In this document: piece after piece, positions 7,938 through 17,597 of the stretch
Position numbering within the stretch: the stretch's first letter is position 1
Layout: every line of letters starts with the position of its first letter
From: Kaistella jeonii
GTDB taxonomy: Bacteria; Bacteroidota; Bacteroidia; Flavobacteriales; Weeksellaceae
Direction: 5' to 3'
Assembly (NCBI RefSeq): GCF_000812865.1
Contig: NZ_JSYL01000014.1
Span: 1-61,283 of the forward strand
DNA: 61,283 nucleotides
Translations under genes and position numbers: made by a program
Notes under the pieces: model-generated
What the model saw: only the letters and a program-made list of their open reading frames with translations
Database searches by the model: none
What the model was told of the DNA's origin: nothing

Positions 7938-9104
7938 TTAAGAATTTTTAATGATAATTCGAAAAGTGCTTCCTTTTCCAACTTCGGTCTGCGCAATTTT
8001 AATATCTCCGTTGTGATATTCTTTTATAACTCTTTTTGCCAAAGACAGTCCTAAACCCCAACCACGTTTTTTTGTAGAATATCCAGGCTTGAAAGCATTT
8101 CTGGATTGATAATTCGTCATTCCCGCACCGGAGTCTTTGAAATCAATGACCGTATACTTATTTTTTTCGTAAAGTTCAATTTCTAATCTCCCTTCTCCTT
8201 TCATAGAATCGACCGCATTTTTTACAATATTTTCCATGACCCAACTGAGGAGAATTCGGTTATGTGGAACCAAAATTTCCTGCTTCGGCAATATCAACCT
8301 GAAAATCACTTTTTTTGAAATTCTGGACTTCAAATAATCGTAATTCTGCTGTAAAGTTTCATTGATGTTTAAATCTTTAAGTTCCGGGACTGATCCAATT
8401 TTAGAGAATCTTTCAGAAATTGTTTTAAGTCGGTTGATGTCGTTTTCAATTTCTTTCACGCCTTCACTGTTTTCATTTTCCATGCGTAATATTGTGATCC
8501 AGCCGATCATTGAAGAAAGCGGTGTTCCGATCTGATGCGCTGTTTCCTTTGCCAAACCTGCCCAAACATAACCTTCATCGGTTTTTTTAATGGTTCGTAA
8601 AAACCAAAAGGAGAAGAAAATATACGCCAGGATCAGTAATCCTAAAATATAGGGAGAATAACGTAAATTATTGAGCAGATTAGAGTTGGTGTAAAAAACA
8701 TATTGATTATTTCCATCAGGCATTTGAAGTTCGATCGGACGGTAAGAACCTTCCATTTTTCGAAGCAATGCCAACATCTTCTTCGGATCTTGCTGTATTT
8801 TTTCCGGAATATTTTTTTGGAAATCAGGACCAATTGGAATTTTATTTTTGTCGGTCACGATCACAGGAATCGTATTATTCGTTTTACTGATTTGCAATAA
8901 TAAATCCAGTGCAATAGGATCTTCAATGATTTCTTCCTGCTGATATTTGATGGCAGTTGCAAAAAGTTCTATTCTTTTAATTTCCTCTTTTCGTAAATAA
9001 TCGATCAATACAATTGATGCAATTACTACTCCTGCAACCGCCGAAGTCAATAAGATGTAAATGACCCAATTATTTATTTTAGTAAAAAAACTTCTGCGTT
9101 TCAT
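7938..9104 (-). CDS. Membrane sensor histidine kinase
   Basis: The 388-residue protein has transmembrane segments at about 13-36 and 152-170 flanking a periplasmic sensor loop of about 115 residues. There is no HAMP or PAS domain. The kinase core has an unusual H-box, AKETAHQIGTPLSSMIGW, with His190 as the predicted phosphorylated residue, then an N-box (ENIVKNAVDSM), G1 (DSGAGM) and G2 (GWGLGLSLAK). It probably autophosphorylates and signals to a regulator encoded elsewhere, as no receiver gene is adjacent. It lies 17 bases after the PBP4 gene on the same strand, so it may be co-transcribed with that peptidoglycan enzyme and sense envelope state. Confidence 0.9.
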   Translation of the reverse strand: MKRRSFFTKINNWVIYILLTSAVAGVVIASIVLIDYLRKEEIKRIELFATAIKYQQEEIIEDPIALDLLLQISKTNNTIPVIVTDKNKIPIGPDFQKNIPEKIQQDPKKMLALLRKMEGSYRPIELQMPDGNNQYVFYTNSNLLNNLRYSPYILGLLILAYIFFSFWFLRTIKKTDEGYVWAGLAKETAHQIGTPLSSMIGWITILRMENENSEGVKEIENDINRLKTISERFSKIGSVPELKDLNINETLQQNYDYLKSRISKKVIFRLILPKQEILVPHNRILLSWVMENIVKNAVDSMKGEGRLEIELYEKNKYTVIDFKDSGAGMTNYQSRNAFKPGYSTKKRGWGLGLSLAKRVIKEYHNGDIKIAQTEVGKGSTFRIIIKNS

Positions 9105-9121
9105 TGATTATTTTTCTGGAA

Positions 9122-10495
9122 TTATTTCAAAACATTTAAAACTTTATACAATGCATCACTTATATTTCCACCCTGATAATTATTGATAATGATTGCAAAA
9201 ACATATTTTTTCCCGTCGCTGGATTTATGATATCCTGCAAAAGATTTGGTATCTTTCATGGTTCCGCTTTTCATTTTCATCCCATTTCCCTGTGTTGGGA
9301 AACCCTCAAAAAATTCATTGAACCAGGATTGTTTTTTGCTCCAAACCAAAGACTGAACTTCAGCTCTCGCAGAAACATAATTTTGAGGGGAAAGTCCGCT
9401 TCCATCAGCAAAATTGATCATCGCAGGATTAATTCCTTTGCTTTTCCAAAATTCTTTTAGATAAGATACTCCGGCTTCGAAACTGCCTTCATTTTTCTTT
9501 TCCTTTCCTAAAGTTTTAATCAAAGTTTCTCCATAGAAATTAATACTTTTACGCATAAACCAAAAGATAATTTTATCTAAGGTTGGCGATTTGTATTCCA
9601 TAATAATATTATTTTTAGGAGCATTTGATATCTTTTCGCCTTTTATTTCCTGCATCGAAGTGGAAGTAATATTTCCTTTAAAATCAATTCCATTTTCTTT
9701 TAACCACGATTGAATTTCAGTACCAAAAGCAAGCGGCGGATTTGGTGTTGCGCCAGAAACAGTGATGTTTTTTGCAGGTAAAGTTCCATTGATATATGCT
9801 ACATCAGAATATGGCGCTGTATAAATTAAACTCTGATCAGAACTTCCGCCAGTCTTTGAATTATTGACCCATTTTACATTGGGTAAATCTAAATTAAAGC
9901 CTTTCATTTCCTTACCATTCATATTGATATCAAACTGATTTTCACGCCAGTTCACTCCAAAAACTCCCGCTCCATAATAATTGCCCATATCGTTCCATGG
10001 CCAACCTCCGGGCGTACTTTGAAAGTCAAAATAAGAATCATCAATTATCAAATCCCCAGAAATTTTAGAAATATTTTTCTCTTTTAAAGCAGCAATTAAT
10101 TTTTGCTTAAAGTTTTCAGGTTTGTAACCTTCGTAGCGCCAACTTCCTAAAGTAGGATCTCCATTAGATTTAATGTAAAGATTACCAGATAAATTCCCGC
10201 CATTAATGGAGCCGGAATAAGAGGAAGTTGTCGTAAACTGATAATTTTTCCCTAAAGTTTCTAAAGTTGCGGCTGCGGTAAAAATCTTCTGCGTCGAAGC
10301 CGTTGATAATCCTTGATTTCCCTGATATTCGTAAATAAAATTTCCATTTTCATCAGCGATATAAACTGAAAGATTAGCAGAATAAGCGGGTGAAGTATTG
10401 AGTAAATTTTTGGTGGCAACATCTAACTTCTGCGCCAAATTTTGAGCGAAAAGAACTTTTGAAGAAAGTAAAAGGAGAGCAACAAATTTGTACAT
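9122..10495 (-). CDS. dacB: D-alanyl-D-alanine carboxypeptidase/endopeptidase, PBP4 (S13) family
   Basis: Read from 10495 the product is 457 residues with a signal peptide ending LFAQ. The in-frame ATG 20 codons upstream would spoil the signal peptide and lies before the promoter box. Catalytic motifs of the S13 family are present: SxxK as S67-T-Q-K70, the DGSGLSPQNYVSA block, and KSGTM in place of KTG. The insertion between SxxK and the later motifs is of the length expected for PBP4. It trims or cleaves D-Ala cross-links in periplasmic peptidoglycan. The downstream histidine kinase is probably in the same transcript. Confidence 0.92.
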   Translation of the reverse strand: MYKFVALLLLSSKVLFAQNLAQKLDVATKNLLNTSPAYSANLSVYIADENGNFIYEYQGNQGLSTASTQKIFTAAATLETLGKNYQFTTTSSYSGSINGGNLSGNLYIKSNGDPTLGSWRYEGYKPENFKQKLIAALKEKNISKISGDLIIDDSYFDFQSTPGGWPWNDMGNYYGAGVFGVNWRENQFDINMNGKEMKGFNLDLPNVKWVNNSKTGGSSDQSLIYTAPYSDVAYINGTLPAKNITVSGATPNPPLAFGTEIQSWLKENGIDFKGNITSTSMQEIKGEKISNAPKNNIIMEYKSPTLDKIIFWFMRKSINFYGETLIKTLGKEKKNEGSFEAGVSYLKEFWKSKGINPAMINFADGSGLSPQNYVSARAEVQSLVWSKKQSWFNEFFEGFPTQGNGMKMKSGTMKDTKSFAGYHKSSDGKKYVFAIIINNYQGGNISDALYKVLNVLK

Positions 10496-10510
10496 CGAAC
10501 TTTTTGATTT

Positions 10511-10518
10511 CAAATATA
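10511..10518 (-). promoter_or_regulatory. -7 promoter box for the PBP4 gene
   Basis: The minus strand reads TATATTTG, 16 bases upstream of the ATG at 10495. The position supports that start over the longer one. Confidence 0.6.
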
Positions 10519-10663
10519 ACGAAATAAAATTTTTAATAATGAAAATGAACCGCAACTCAATTATATTATTATTGAGATAAAACTTTAAACCGCTCCAAAA
10601 ACTTGTTTATATGACATTATTTTCGTAAACTTTGTAAAGAAACTATAATCAAAAACCGAAATT

Positions 10664-11104
10664 ATGTCTTCAATCATCACAGGCTTATTTCACAGCCAAG
10701 AACAGTCTGCAAAAATAGCTGCAGATTTAGAAAGTGCAGGTTTCAATGATTCAACTTTCATTATGTACCTGCATGAGAAACCAATTTCCAAAGAAATTAA
10801 AACATCGATCTGGCGTTCTTTTTTCCATGATAAGACCCAATTGGAAGACGACAGTTTAGTTGTAAGTGTAAAAGTTACATCGCCGATGGAGGAAGAAAAA
10901 GTAACTGAAATCTTCAAGAAAAATGAGGTTCGCCATCAAAATTATTTAGAAAATGTTACAATGAAAGATGCGCAGTCGTTGGGATATTTAAAAAAAATTG
11001 CGGCCATTCGTGCCAAAGCGTTAATCTATTCTTCACCTGACATTAACCATCATGGCAAATTGTTAGGTATCAATTCCGAAGTTTTATTTGGAAAAAATTC
11101 ATAA
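10664..11104 (+). CDS. Conserved hypothetical protein, stress-protein-like
   Basis: The 146-residue cytosolic protein opens with SSIITGLFHSQEQSAKIAADLESAGF, a pattern like that of general-stress proteins of the YflT/17M type, in which a ferredoxin-like fold helix is described as acting between subunits. The similarity is only to the N-terminal 40 residues and the assignment is tentative. The rest (EEEKVTEIFKKNEVRHQNYL) is charged and helical. No partner gene is adjacent. A weak -7 box (TATTTTCG, 10618-10625) precedes it by 38 bases. Confidence 0.65.
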   Translation: MSSIITGLFHSQEQSAKIAADLESAGFNDSTFIMYLHEKPISKEIKTSIWRSFFHDKTQLEDDSLVVSVKVTSPMEEEKVTEIFKKNEVRHQNYLENVTMKDAQSLGYLKKIAAIRAKALIYSSPDINHHGKLLGINSEVLFGKNS

Positions 11105-11176
11105 GTAAAAAGCTGATTCTCATTATTACAGAAATATTTTCTGTTTTAACTTCCAAAACATCAATTAGAAAGAAAA

Positions 11177-11208
11177 AACCCTTCAAAAATTTGAAGGGTT
11201 CTTAATTA
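11177..11208. terminator. Bidirectional terminator between convergent genes
   Basis: An 11-bp inverted repeat (AACCCTTCAAA / TTTGAAGGGTT) lies between the convergent stress-like gene and the T9SS protein gene, with A-rich sequence on the left and T-rich on the right. Confidence 0.75.
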
Positions 11209-11234
11209 ATATACTTTTTAGAAATTATCAGTCA

Positions 11235-13739
11235 TTATTGTTTGATTACTTTATTGGTAACCACTTTACCGTTAACAAGTGCTTTTACCAGGTAAACGCC
11301 TTTTGCTAAAGATGACATATTAATTTCTGATTTATCAGCTTTTGGTGAAAAACTCATTACTTTTTGTCCAACCAAATTATAAACTTCTACATTTTCTATT
11401 TTACCAGAAGCTGTAATATTTAAAATTCCTGTAGTTGGATTCGGATAATAACTGAATTTACTTCCATTCACATTATCTACTGCTAAACTTGCACAAGTGA
11501 TCGTTGCAGACCAACCTGCTTTTGGCAAACTTGAATCTGAACGGAATCTTACGGTCAATTGTCCGGTTGGATCAGTTGAAGTGAAAGAATCTCCGACAAG
11601 CAATGAACTTGCAGGAACAGATGGAGGTCCGCTTGTTTCACCGCATTTTACAGCTGCTAAAACAGCAGAGTTAATCGTTGGTCCATTGTAGAATGATAAA
11701 TAATCCCAACATCCTCCAACAGTTCCAGTACCAGAAGATTTTTCTATTTCAACCTGCGTGAAAGTTATTTTAACACCTTGTCCCGCTGTTGTTGGTGCAA
11801 AATGATAAATAATATCTTCACTGTTAGAATAATCTCCATTAGCGCCTCCAGAATCAAGGAAGGTATCACCACATGTTAGTGGCGGAACAAGAGGAGCATT
11901 CGGTAGCGTATCAGCAATCGTAAACGTAGTTAATTCATTAGCAGCAGTATCTCCCACCAAAGTTGCGATACCAGTCGTAGTATTTACGGTATAGAGATTA
12001 CTTAGTTGGCTGCTTAAAAACGCTGACATATAAAGAACATTGTTTGAGATATTAAAATCAGCATCCTGAGCGTACTGAATATCTATTCCTAAACTTCCTA
12101 CTTCCGTCGCAACAGCAGTTGTTAGATTAAGAGAATATAATTTATCTGTTAAAACATCTGCAATGTAAGCAAGACCCGCGTTATCAATTTCTAACCATAT
12201 TGGTGCAAGTGAACCTGCGATTGTTCCGACAACCGTAAGTGTACCCGTTGCTAAATCTACGGTGTAAAGTGTGGCTGCTGTATTGTTGAGTGACGTCGCG
12301 TACATTTTATTGTTTGCACGGTTCCAGGATAATCCTGTTACTCCGTCACCTACTAGTAAATTGGTAAGTGGTCCAACTGCTTGAATTGTTCCATCATTGA
12401 AAATTTTAACCAACTTAAGCGCGCCATAATCCAGGGCATAAAGATTTCCATCTCCTGCCATATCATCAGCAAACAACTGGTTTGATAAAGGATTGATGGT
12501 AGTTAATGTATTCGGTGGAGTTAAAGGCATGGTACCAAAAACGACTGGAACATTTGGATTAGAGTTTTTAGTAAACGCTTTATCCAGAACTGGTTCCGTT
12601 GTATTTGCGATACTGAACATGGTATATTCAGCATTATCAGGCGTTGTATCTCCAACTAAAGTCGCAGCACCTGTTGTTGTATTAATGGTATAAATTCCAC
12701 CAACGCCGCCTCCTGTGTAAGAAGCCGCATAAAGAACGTTTGTATCTTTATTAAAATCTGCATCCTGCGCAAATTGCATGTTAACTCCTAAAGCTCCAAT
12801 TTCAGTCGCAGCTCCATTCGCTAAATTGATAGAATACAGTTTATCACTGGTAATATCTGCGGAGAAAGCATTTCCTGCATTATCAATTTCCAGCCATATC
12901 GGTGTTGTCATTCCTGTAATCGCACCAACTAAAGTTGCAGCTCCAGTGGTTAAATTAATGGTATATAACTCTCCTCCAGTTGCGCCAATTGCAATGGCGA
13001 ACATTTTGCTTTTTGTACTATCCCAGGATAATCCAGATAAAGTAGAAGCAGCAGGAATAGGATTTACAAGACCTATATCGGTAGTAACTCCGGTATTATT
13101 TACAGAAATTAAATTTCTGCTTGCGTTATCCAAAGCATACAATTTTCCGTTACCAGCTATCTCATCCGCAAAAATTGCTCGAGGAAGTGGTATTGCTCCT
13201 GTAGGGGTTAATGTATTTGGTGGTGTAAGCGGCATCGTGCCAAAAGGTCGCGCTGCATTTCTTCCATTTAAAGCATACGCCTTATTTAAAAGTTTCTCAC
13301 CAGATGCCGGAGAAGACCCTTTTGGAGTTTTGAGATTCTGAAGTTCATAAATTCGCAAAGTTTTTAATTCCTGCTGCGTAAAAAGATGCTCAGGAAAAGC
13401 AAGTGGTGAATCTCCCAAATTTTTGATCTTATTCAAAATGGGTTGTACTTCAGTTTGTGAAACTTTAACTTTTAAATCTTGCTCTGTAATTCCGTACGCA
13501 TAAGTTTTAAGATTTCTGTTAGTGGCAGTTTGTTGAGATTTGTATGTTCTATACATAGCAAATTCTTCTTTAGATAATTTATCAAGCGGAATCGCCCCAG
13601 AAGGATTTTGTTTACCTAATGTTTCCAACTTGTCTAAAACAGGTTGAATTTGATCCGCCGAGATTTTCTGTTGAGAAAATGCCGAATTGGAGAGGAGAAC
13701 CATCGAAATGATTGCTAAACCCGAGTAAATTTTCTTCAT
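11235..13739 (-). CDS. T9SS-secreted protein with duplicated propeller repeats, CUB domain and C-terminal sorting tail
   Basis: The 834-residue protein has a signal peptide (residues 1-22), two related segments of about 45 residues (26-68 and 93-135, sharing QPxLxKxxxLG), and two related modules of about 215 residues starting at FGTMPLTPPNTL (166 and about 402). The modules have repeats like LYTINLTTGAATLVG, typical of beta-propellers. Then comes a CUB-like domain with paired Cys (TCGDTF, GGCWDYLSFYNG, AAVKCGE, ATITC) and a type-A T9SS sorting tail (YYPNPTTGILNI ... KGVYLVKALVNGK). It should cross the outer membrane through PorT/SprA-type machinery and be anchored or released. It has no recognised catalytic motif; adhesion or ligand binding is inferred from the domains. 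Confidence 0.88.
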   Translation of the reverse strand: MKKIYSGLAIISMVLLSNSAFSQQKISADQIQPVLDKLETLGKQNPSGAIPLDKLSKEEFAMYRTYKSQQTATNRNLKTYAYGITEQDLKVKVSQTEVQPILNKIKNLGDSPLAFPEHLFTQQELKTLRIYELQNLKTPKGSSPASGEKLLNKAYALNGRNAARPFGTMPLTPPNTLTPTGAIPLPRAIFADEIAGNGKLYALDNASRNLISVNNTGVTTDIGLVNPIPAASTLSGLSWDSTKSKMFAIAIGATGGELYTINLTTGAATLVGAITGMTTPIWLEIDNAGNAFSADITSDKLYSINLANGAATEIGALGVNMQFAQDADFNKDTNVLYAASYTGGGVGGIYTINTTTGAATLVGDTTPDNAEYTMFSIANTTEPVLDKAFTKNSNPNVPVVFGTMPLTPPNTLTTINPLSNQLFADDMAGDGNLYALDYGALKLVKIFNDGTIQAVGPLTNLLVGDGVTGLSWNRANNKMYATSLNNTAATLYTVDLATGTLTVVGTIAGSLAPIWLEIDNAGLAYIADVLTDKLYSLNLTTAVATEVGSLGIDIQYAQDADFNISNNVLYMSAFLSSQLSNLYTVNTTTGIATLVGDTAANELTTFTIADTLPNAPLVPPLTCGDTFLDSGGANGDYSNSEDIIYHFAPTTAGQGVKITFTQVEIEKSSGTGTVGGCWDYLSFYNGPTINSAVLAAVKCGETSGPPSVPASSLLVGDSFTSTDPTGQLTVRFRSDSSLPKAGWSATITCASLAVDNVNGSKFSYYPNPTTGILNITASGKIENVEVYNLVGQKVMSFSPKADKSEINMSSLAKGVYLVKALVNGKVVTNKVIKQ

Positions 13740-14115
13740 AGTATAAATGTTTGTAATTAGTAAGTCGAAATTAAGAATTTATTTTAAAAAACAGATGGTA
13801 AATTATTAAAAATTTAAAAATGTTTATATTTTACTATTTAATGAATTGCATTTACCCGATAAAACTTCAGTATCGACAAGCTTTCTAGATAAAATTAACA
13901 TTATATTCATAATTATACTTTAGTCATTTATTGCTTTCTATTTTAAAATTATGACCATTTCTTTCCAGGATTAAAATTATCAATCGCATCATTTTCCAAT
14001 TATTGATGTGCAGAAAATAGACATATTAGCAACTTTCATACTCGAAAATATTTTAAATTAATCCGAATAAAATCACTCAAATTTTCGTATTTTCGTGTCT
14101 TAATTGGCATTTTGA
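13740..14115. other. Intergenic region between divergent genes
   Basis: About 375 bases of A+T-rich sequence with no credible ORF. It should hold the divergent promoters of the T9SS protein gene and relA. One-mismatch -7 boxes are seen at 13766-13773 (minus, TAATTTCG) and 14088-14095 (plus, TATTTTCG). Nothing else stands out. Confidence 0.5.
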
Positions 14116-16320
14116 ATGGTTTACGATTTAGAACAGGAAAACAAAGAAATACTCGCACGTTACAGAGATTTGATCTCGAATACCTATCGCGCTTTAGATG
14201 AGGAACAGAATAAACTCATCCGAAAAGCGTTTGATATTGCTTTGGATGCACACAAAGATCAGCGTAGAAAAACCGGCGAACCTTACATTTACCACCCAAT
14301 CGAAGTTGCGAAAATAGTTGCCAACGAAATCGGCTTAGGTGCAACCTCAATTGCATGTGCCTTGTTACACGATGTAATCGAGGATTCAGATTATACTTAT
14401 GAAGATCTCAATAAAATTTTTGGGAAAAAAATAGCAGATATTGTCAACGGACTCACCAAAATTTCGGTGATGAACCATCAGAATATATCAATTCAATCCG
14501 AAAACTACAGAAAACTTTTACTTACTCTTTCCGAAGATTTTCGCGTTATTTTAATAAAAATTGCAGATCGCCTTCATAACATGCGAACACTGGATAGTAT
14601 GACGCCAGAAAAGCAGAAAAAAATTGCTTCAGAAACGGTTTATATTTACGCACCTCTTGCACACCGGCTCGGACTTTATAACATTAAATCAGAACTGGAG
14701 GATTTATCTTTAAAATTCAACAGTCCCGAAGTTTATATCGAAATTTCTGAAAAATTAGAACTCGCAGAAGAAAGCCGGGAAAAATATGTCGAAGAATTCA
14801 AAAAAGAAGTTTCAGAACAGCTGAACGAGGAAGGTCTGAATTTTACCATCAAAGGCAGAGCAAAAGCCATTTCTTCGATCTATAGAAAAATGCTGAAGCA
14901 AAGCGTTACTTTTGATGAAGTTTTCGATAATTACGCAATCCGAATTATTTATAAATCCGACGCAAAGAACGAGAAATTTCTCGCCTGGAAAATATATTCC
15001 ATCGTTACAGATCTTTATCACAGCAATCCGCAAAGAATGCGCGACTGGATTTCGCAACCTCGATCTACAGGGTATGAAAGTCTGCATTTAACCGTTCTTG
15101 GTCCCGATAAAAAATGGATCGAAGTTCAAATTCGGTCCGATCGAATGGATGATATTGCAGAGAAAGGCGTTGCAGCTCACTTTAAATACAAAGAAGGTTT
15201 TCGCCAAAATTCAGATGAGAAAAATTTTGAAACCTGGGTCTCAGAGATCCGCGAGGTTTTAGAAAATCAGCAATCACTTTCCACGACAGAACTTTTAGAT
15301 AATATAAAACTTAATCTTTATTCCAAAGAAGTTTTTGTTTTCACACCAAAAGGAGAAATTAAAATTTTACCGATTGGTTCTACGGCACTCGATTTTGCAT
15401 TTTCTGTACACTCCGATCTGGGAATGAAATGTCTTGGCGCGAAAGTGAACGGAAAGTTGGTCCCGATATCCTATGTTCTGCAAAATGGCGATCAGATCGA
15501 TATTTTGTCCTCTCAAAACCAAAAACCTAAAGTAGATTGGCTGGATTTTGTGGTAACTTCAAAAGCAAAATCAAAAATCAAAGCAGTTTTAAATTCCGAA
15601 AATAATCACCTGGTTGAACAAGGAAAAGAAATTTTGCAAAGAAAAATGCGTCATGCAAAATTGAATTTCAATGACGAGGAGATCAATAAGATGCAGAAAT
15701 TTTTTGCGCTGAAAACTTCCCAGGAATTATTTTTAAGTTTCCAAAATGGAAATTTAGATACGGGTGATATTAAAAAATACACGGAAGGAAAAGGAATTTT
15801 TGGCAATATTTTAAATCGGTTCAGAAAGTCTCCCAACAAAAACGAACTTTTCATAGAAACTCCCGAAACCAATCTCGATATGATCGTTTTTGGGAAAGAT
15901 GAGCAGAAAATGAATTACTCCTTTGCGAAATGCTGCACCGTAATTCCTGGAGACAAAATTTTCGGATTTATCACAATTTCAGATGGTATAAAAGTTCATC
16001 ACGACAGTTGTCCAAATGCAATTAATCTTCGTGCGCAATACGATTACAGAGTTTTGCCCGCAAAATGGGTGAACGAAGAAAGTTTCAAAAACAGAATAAA
16101 ATTTGAAATTGAAGGTCTAGACAGAATGGGAATGATCAATGATATCACCGCAGTCATCAGTAATTCGATGATCATGGATATGAAAAGCATGTCGATCGAA
16201 TCTAACAACGGAATATTCTTGGGAACCATCACGCTCGAAGTGAAAAACAGAAGTCAGCTTGAAGAAACTTTTAAACAACTCAAAAATATCAATGGCGTTT
16301 CTCGTGTAAAACGTCTTTAA
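14116..16320 (+). CDS. RelA/SpoT bifunctional (p)ppGpp synthetase/hydrolase
   Basis: The 734-residue protein has the full Rel architecture. The HD hydrolase has HPIEVAKIVANE, LLHDVIEDSDYTYEDL and IKIADRLHNMRTL. The synthetase has IYSIVTDLYHSNPQRMRDWISQP and YESLHLTV. TGS (VFVFTPKGEIKILPIGSTALDFAFSV), a helical and zinc-finger-like region with CCTVIPGDKIFGF, and a C-terminal ACT domain (DRMGMINDITAVISN) follow. The hydrolase residues (HD, ED) are intact, so it should both make and degrade (p)ppGpp in response to starvation. Bacteroidota often have one such long Rel. nhaA follows 22 bases downstream and may be co-transcribed. Confidence 0.96.
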   Translation: MVYDLEQENKEILARYRDLISNTYRALDEEQNKLIRKAFDIALDAHKDQRRKTGEPYIYHPIEVAKIVANEIGLGATSIACALLHDVIEDSDYTYEDLNKIFGKKIADIVNGLTKISVMNHQNISIQSENYRKLLLTLSEDFRVILIKIADRLHNMRTLDSMTPEKQKKIASETVYIYAPLAHRLGLYNIKSELEDLSLKFNSPEVYIEISEKLELAEESREKYVEEFKKEVSEQLNEEGLNFTIKGRAKAISSIYRKMLKQSVTFDEVFDNYAIRIIYKSDAKNEKFLAWKIYSIVTDLYHSNPQRMRDWISQPRSTGYESLHLTVLGPDKKWIEVQIRSDRMDDIAEKGVAAHFKYKEGFRQNSDEKNFETWVSEIREVLENQQSLSTTELLDNIKLNLYSKEVFVFTPKGEIKILPIGSTALDFAFSVHSDLGMKCLGAKVNGKLVPISYVLQNGDQIDILSSQNQKPKVDWLDFVVTSKAKSKIKAVLNSENNHLVEQGKEILQRKMRHAKLNFNDEEINKMQKFFALKTSQELFLSFQNGNLDTGDIKKYTEGKGIFGNILNRFRKSPNKNELFIETPETNLDMIVFGKDEQKMNYSFAKCCTVIPGDKIFGFITISDGIKVHHDSCPNAINLRAQYDYRVLPAKWVNEESFKNRIKFEIEGLDRMGMINDITAVISNSMIMDMKSMSIESNNGIFLGTITLEVKNRSQLEETFKQLKNINGVSRVKRL

Positions 16321-16342
16321 AAAAAGAAAAAAATTCAAGGTT

Positions 16343-17509
16343 ATGACCAATTATTTTAGAAAATTCCTCCACAGTTCACAATCCTCCGGTATTGTATTAA
16401 TTGTTTGTGTAGGCTTATCATTAATGATTGCTAATTCCTCGATGGGTGCTTCTTTTCAAGAATTATTAAATCAAAAAATTGGAACCGAAATTTTTCATCT
16501 TAATTATCCTTTAAGTATTTGGATTAATGATGGCTTAATGGCAATTTTCTTTCTGCTCGTCGGTTTAGAAATTAAACGGGAAATTGTCGAAGGGGAACTT
16601 TCTACCTTTAAAAGTGCTTCATTACCAATCGTCGCGGCGCTTGGTGGAATGGTTGTGCCTGCATTAATTTATTATGCCTTTAATTACAGGACAGATTACG
16701 CAAAAGGTTGGGCAATTCCCATGGCGACAGATATTGCTTTTTCTTTGGCGATAATTTCGATGTTGGGACGAAAAGTTCCGCTTTCTTTGAAAATATTTTT
16801 GGCAGCGCTTGCAATTGTTGATGATTTGGGAGCAATCGTGGTCATCGCAATTTTTTATACGGATCAAATTCACTGGAATTATCTGGCTTTAAGTGGTTTG
16901 ATGGTGGCAATTTTAGCGATCTTAAATTTTCTCAATTTCAAAAAGCATATTTTTTATTTAATTCCAGGAATTTTTCTCTGGTATTTTATGCACCATTCTG
17001 GGATTCATGCTACGATTGCGGGAGTTTTGCTCGCATTTACAATTCCTACCAATATTTCGACAACCGAAATTTCACCACTCGAAAAACTGGAACAGAAGCT
17101 TCATATTCCGGTCAATTTTCTGATCATGCCACTTTTTGCACTTGCAAATACCAATATTAAATTTAAAGAAGGAATGGTTGATGGGTTATTCAGCAATTTC
17201 GGTTACGGAGTTATCTTAGGATTAATTTTAGGTAAAATAATAGGAATTAATTTATTTTCGTGGATTTTCATTAAATTAAAAATATCCAGTTTGCCCGATA
17301 AAAGTTCCTGGAGTCAAATGTTGGGAGCCGGACTTTTGGCCGGAATTGGCTTTACAATGTCAATTTTCATCGCTTTACTTTCCTTTAAAAATCATCCCGA
17401 AATTCAGGATGAAGCGAAATTTGCGATTCTTGTTGCTTCCATTATTGCAGGAATTTCCGGATATTCTTTGTTAAAGTTTGTCGGAAAAAGAAGATTAAAC
17501 AGAGAATAA
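16343..17509 (+). CDS. nhaA: Na+/H+ antiporter NhaA
   Basis: The 388-residue inner-membrane protein has about 12 hydrophobic segments. Key NhaA residues are visible: MATDIAFSLAI (equivalent of D133) and AIVDDLGAIVVIA (the paired Asp of the ion site, D163/D164 in E. coli). It exchanges 2 H+ for 1 Na+ or Li+ and supports pH and Na+ homeostasis. Length is normal. It sits 22 bases after relA, with no promoter box seen in the gap, so read-through from relA is likely. Confidence 0.96.
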   Translation: MTNYFRKFLHSSQSSGIVLIVCVGLSLMIANSSMGASFQELLNQKIGTEIFHLNYPLSIWINDGLMAIFFLLVGLEIKREIVEGELSTFKSASLPIVAALGGMVVPALIYYAFNYRTDYAKGWAIPMATDIAFSLAIISMLGRKVPLSLKIFLAALAIVDDLGAIVVIAIFYTDQIHWNYLALSGLMVAILAILNFLNFKKHIFYLIPGIFLWYFMHHSGIHATIAGVLLAFTIPTNISTTEISPLEKLEQKLHIPVNFLIMPLFALANTNIKFKEGMVDGLFSNFGYGVILGLILGKIIGINLFSWIFIKLKISSLPDKSSWSQMLGAGLLAGIGFTMSIFIALLSFKNHPEIQDEAKFAILVASIIAGISGYSLLKFVGKRRLNRE

Positions 17510-17597
17510 ACGTGATTGCAATTCTTCGAAACTTTTGAAATAATAATTCTCAAAATCTGATGGTTATTTTATAAGGACAAAGCGGGGTTTACCATCT

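Noticed and set aside
12778..13341. 187-residue plus-strand ORF inside the T9SS protein gene
   Set aside because: It is a low-complexity shadow of the repeated propeller modules on the other strand.
13860..13890. Copy of the TTCGACAAGCTCAG repeat at ATCGACAAGCTTTC
   Set aside because: Only ten bases match and the rest of the core is absent, so chance is likely.
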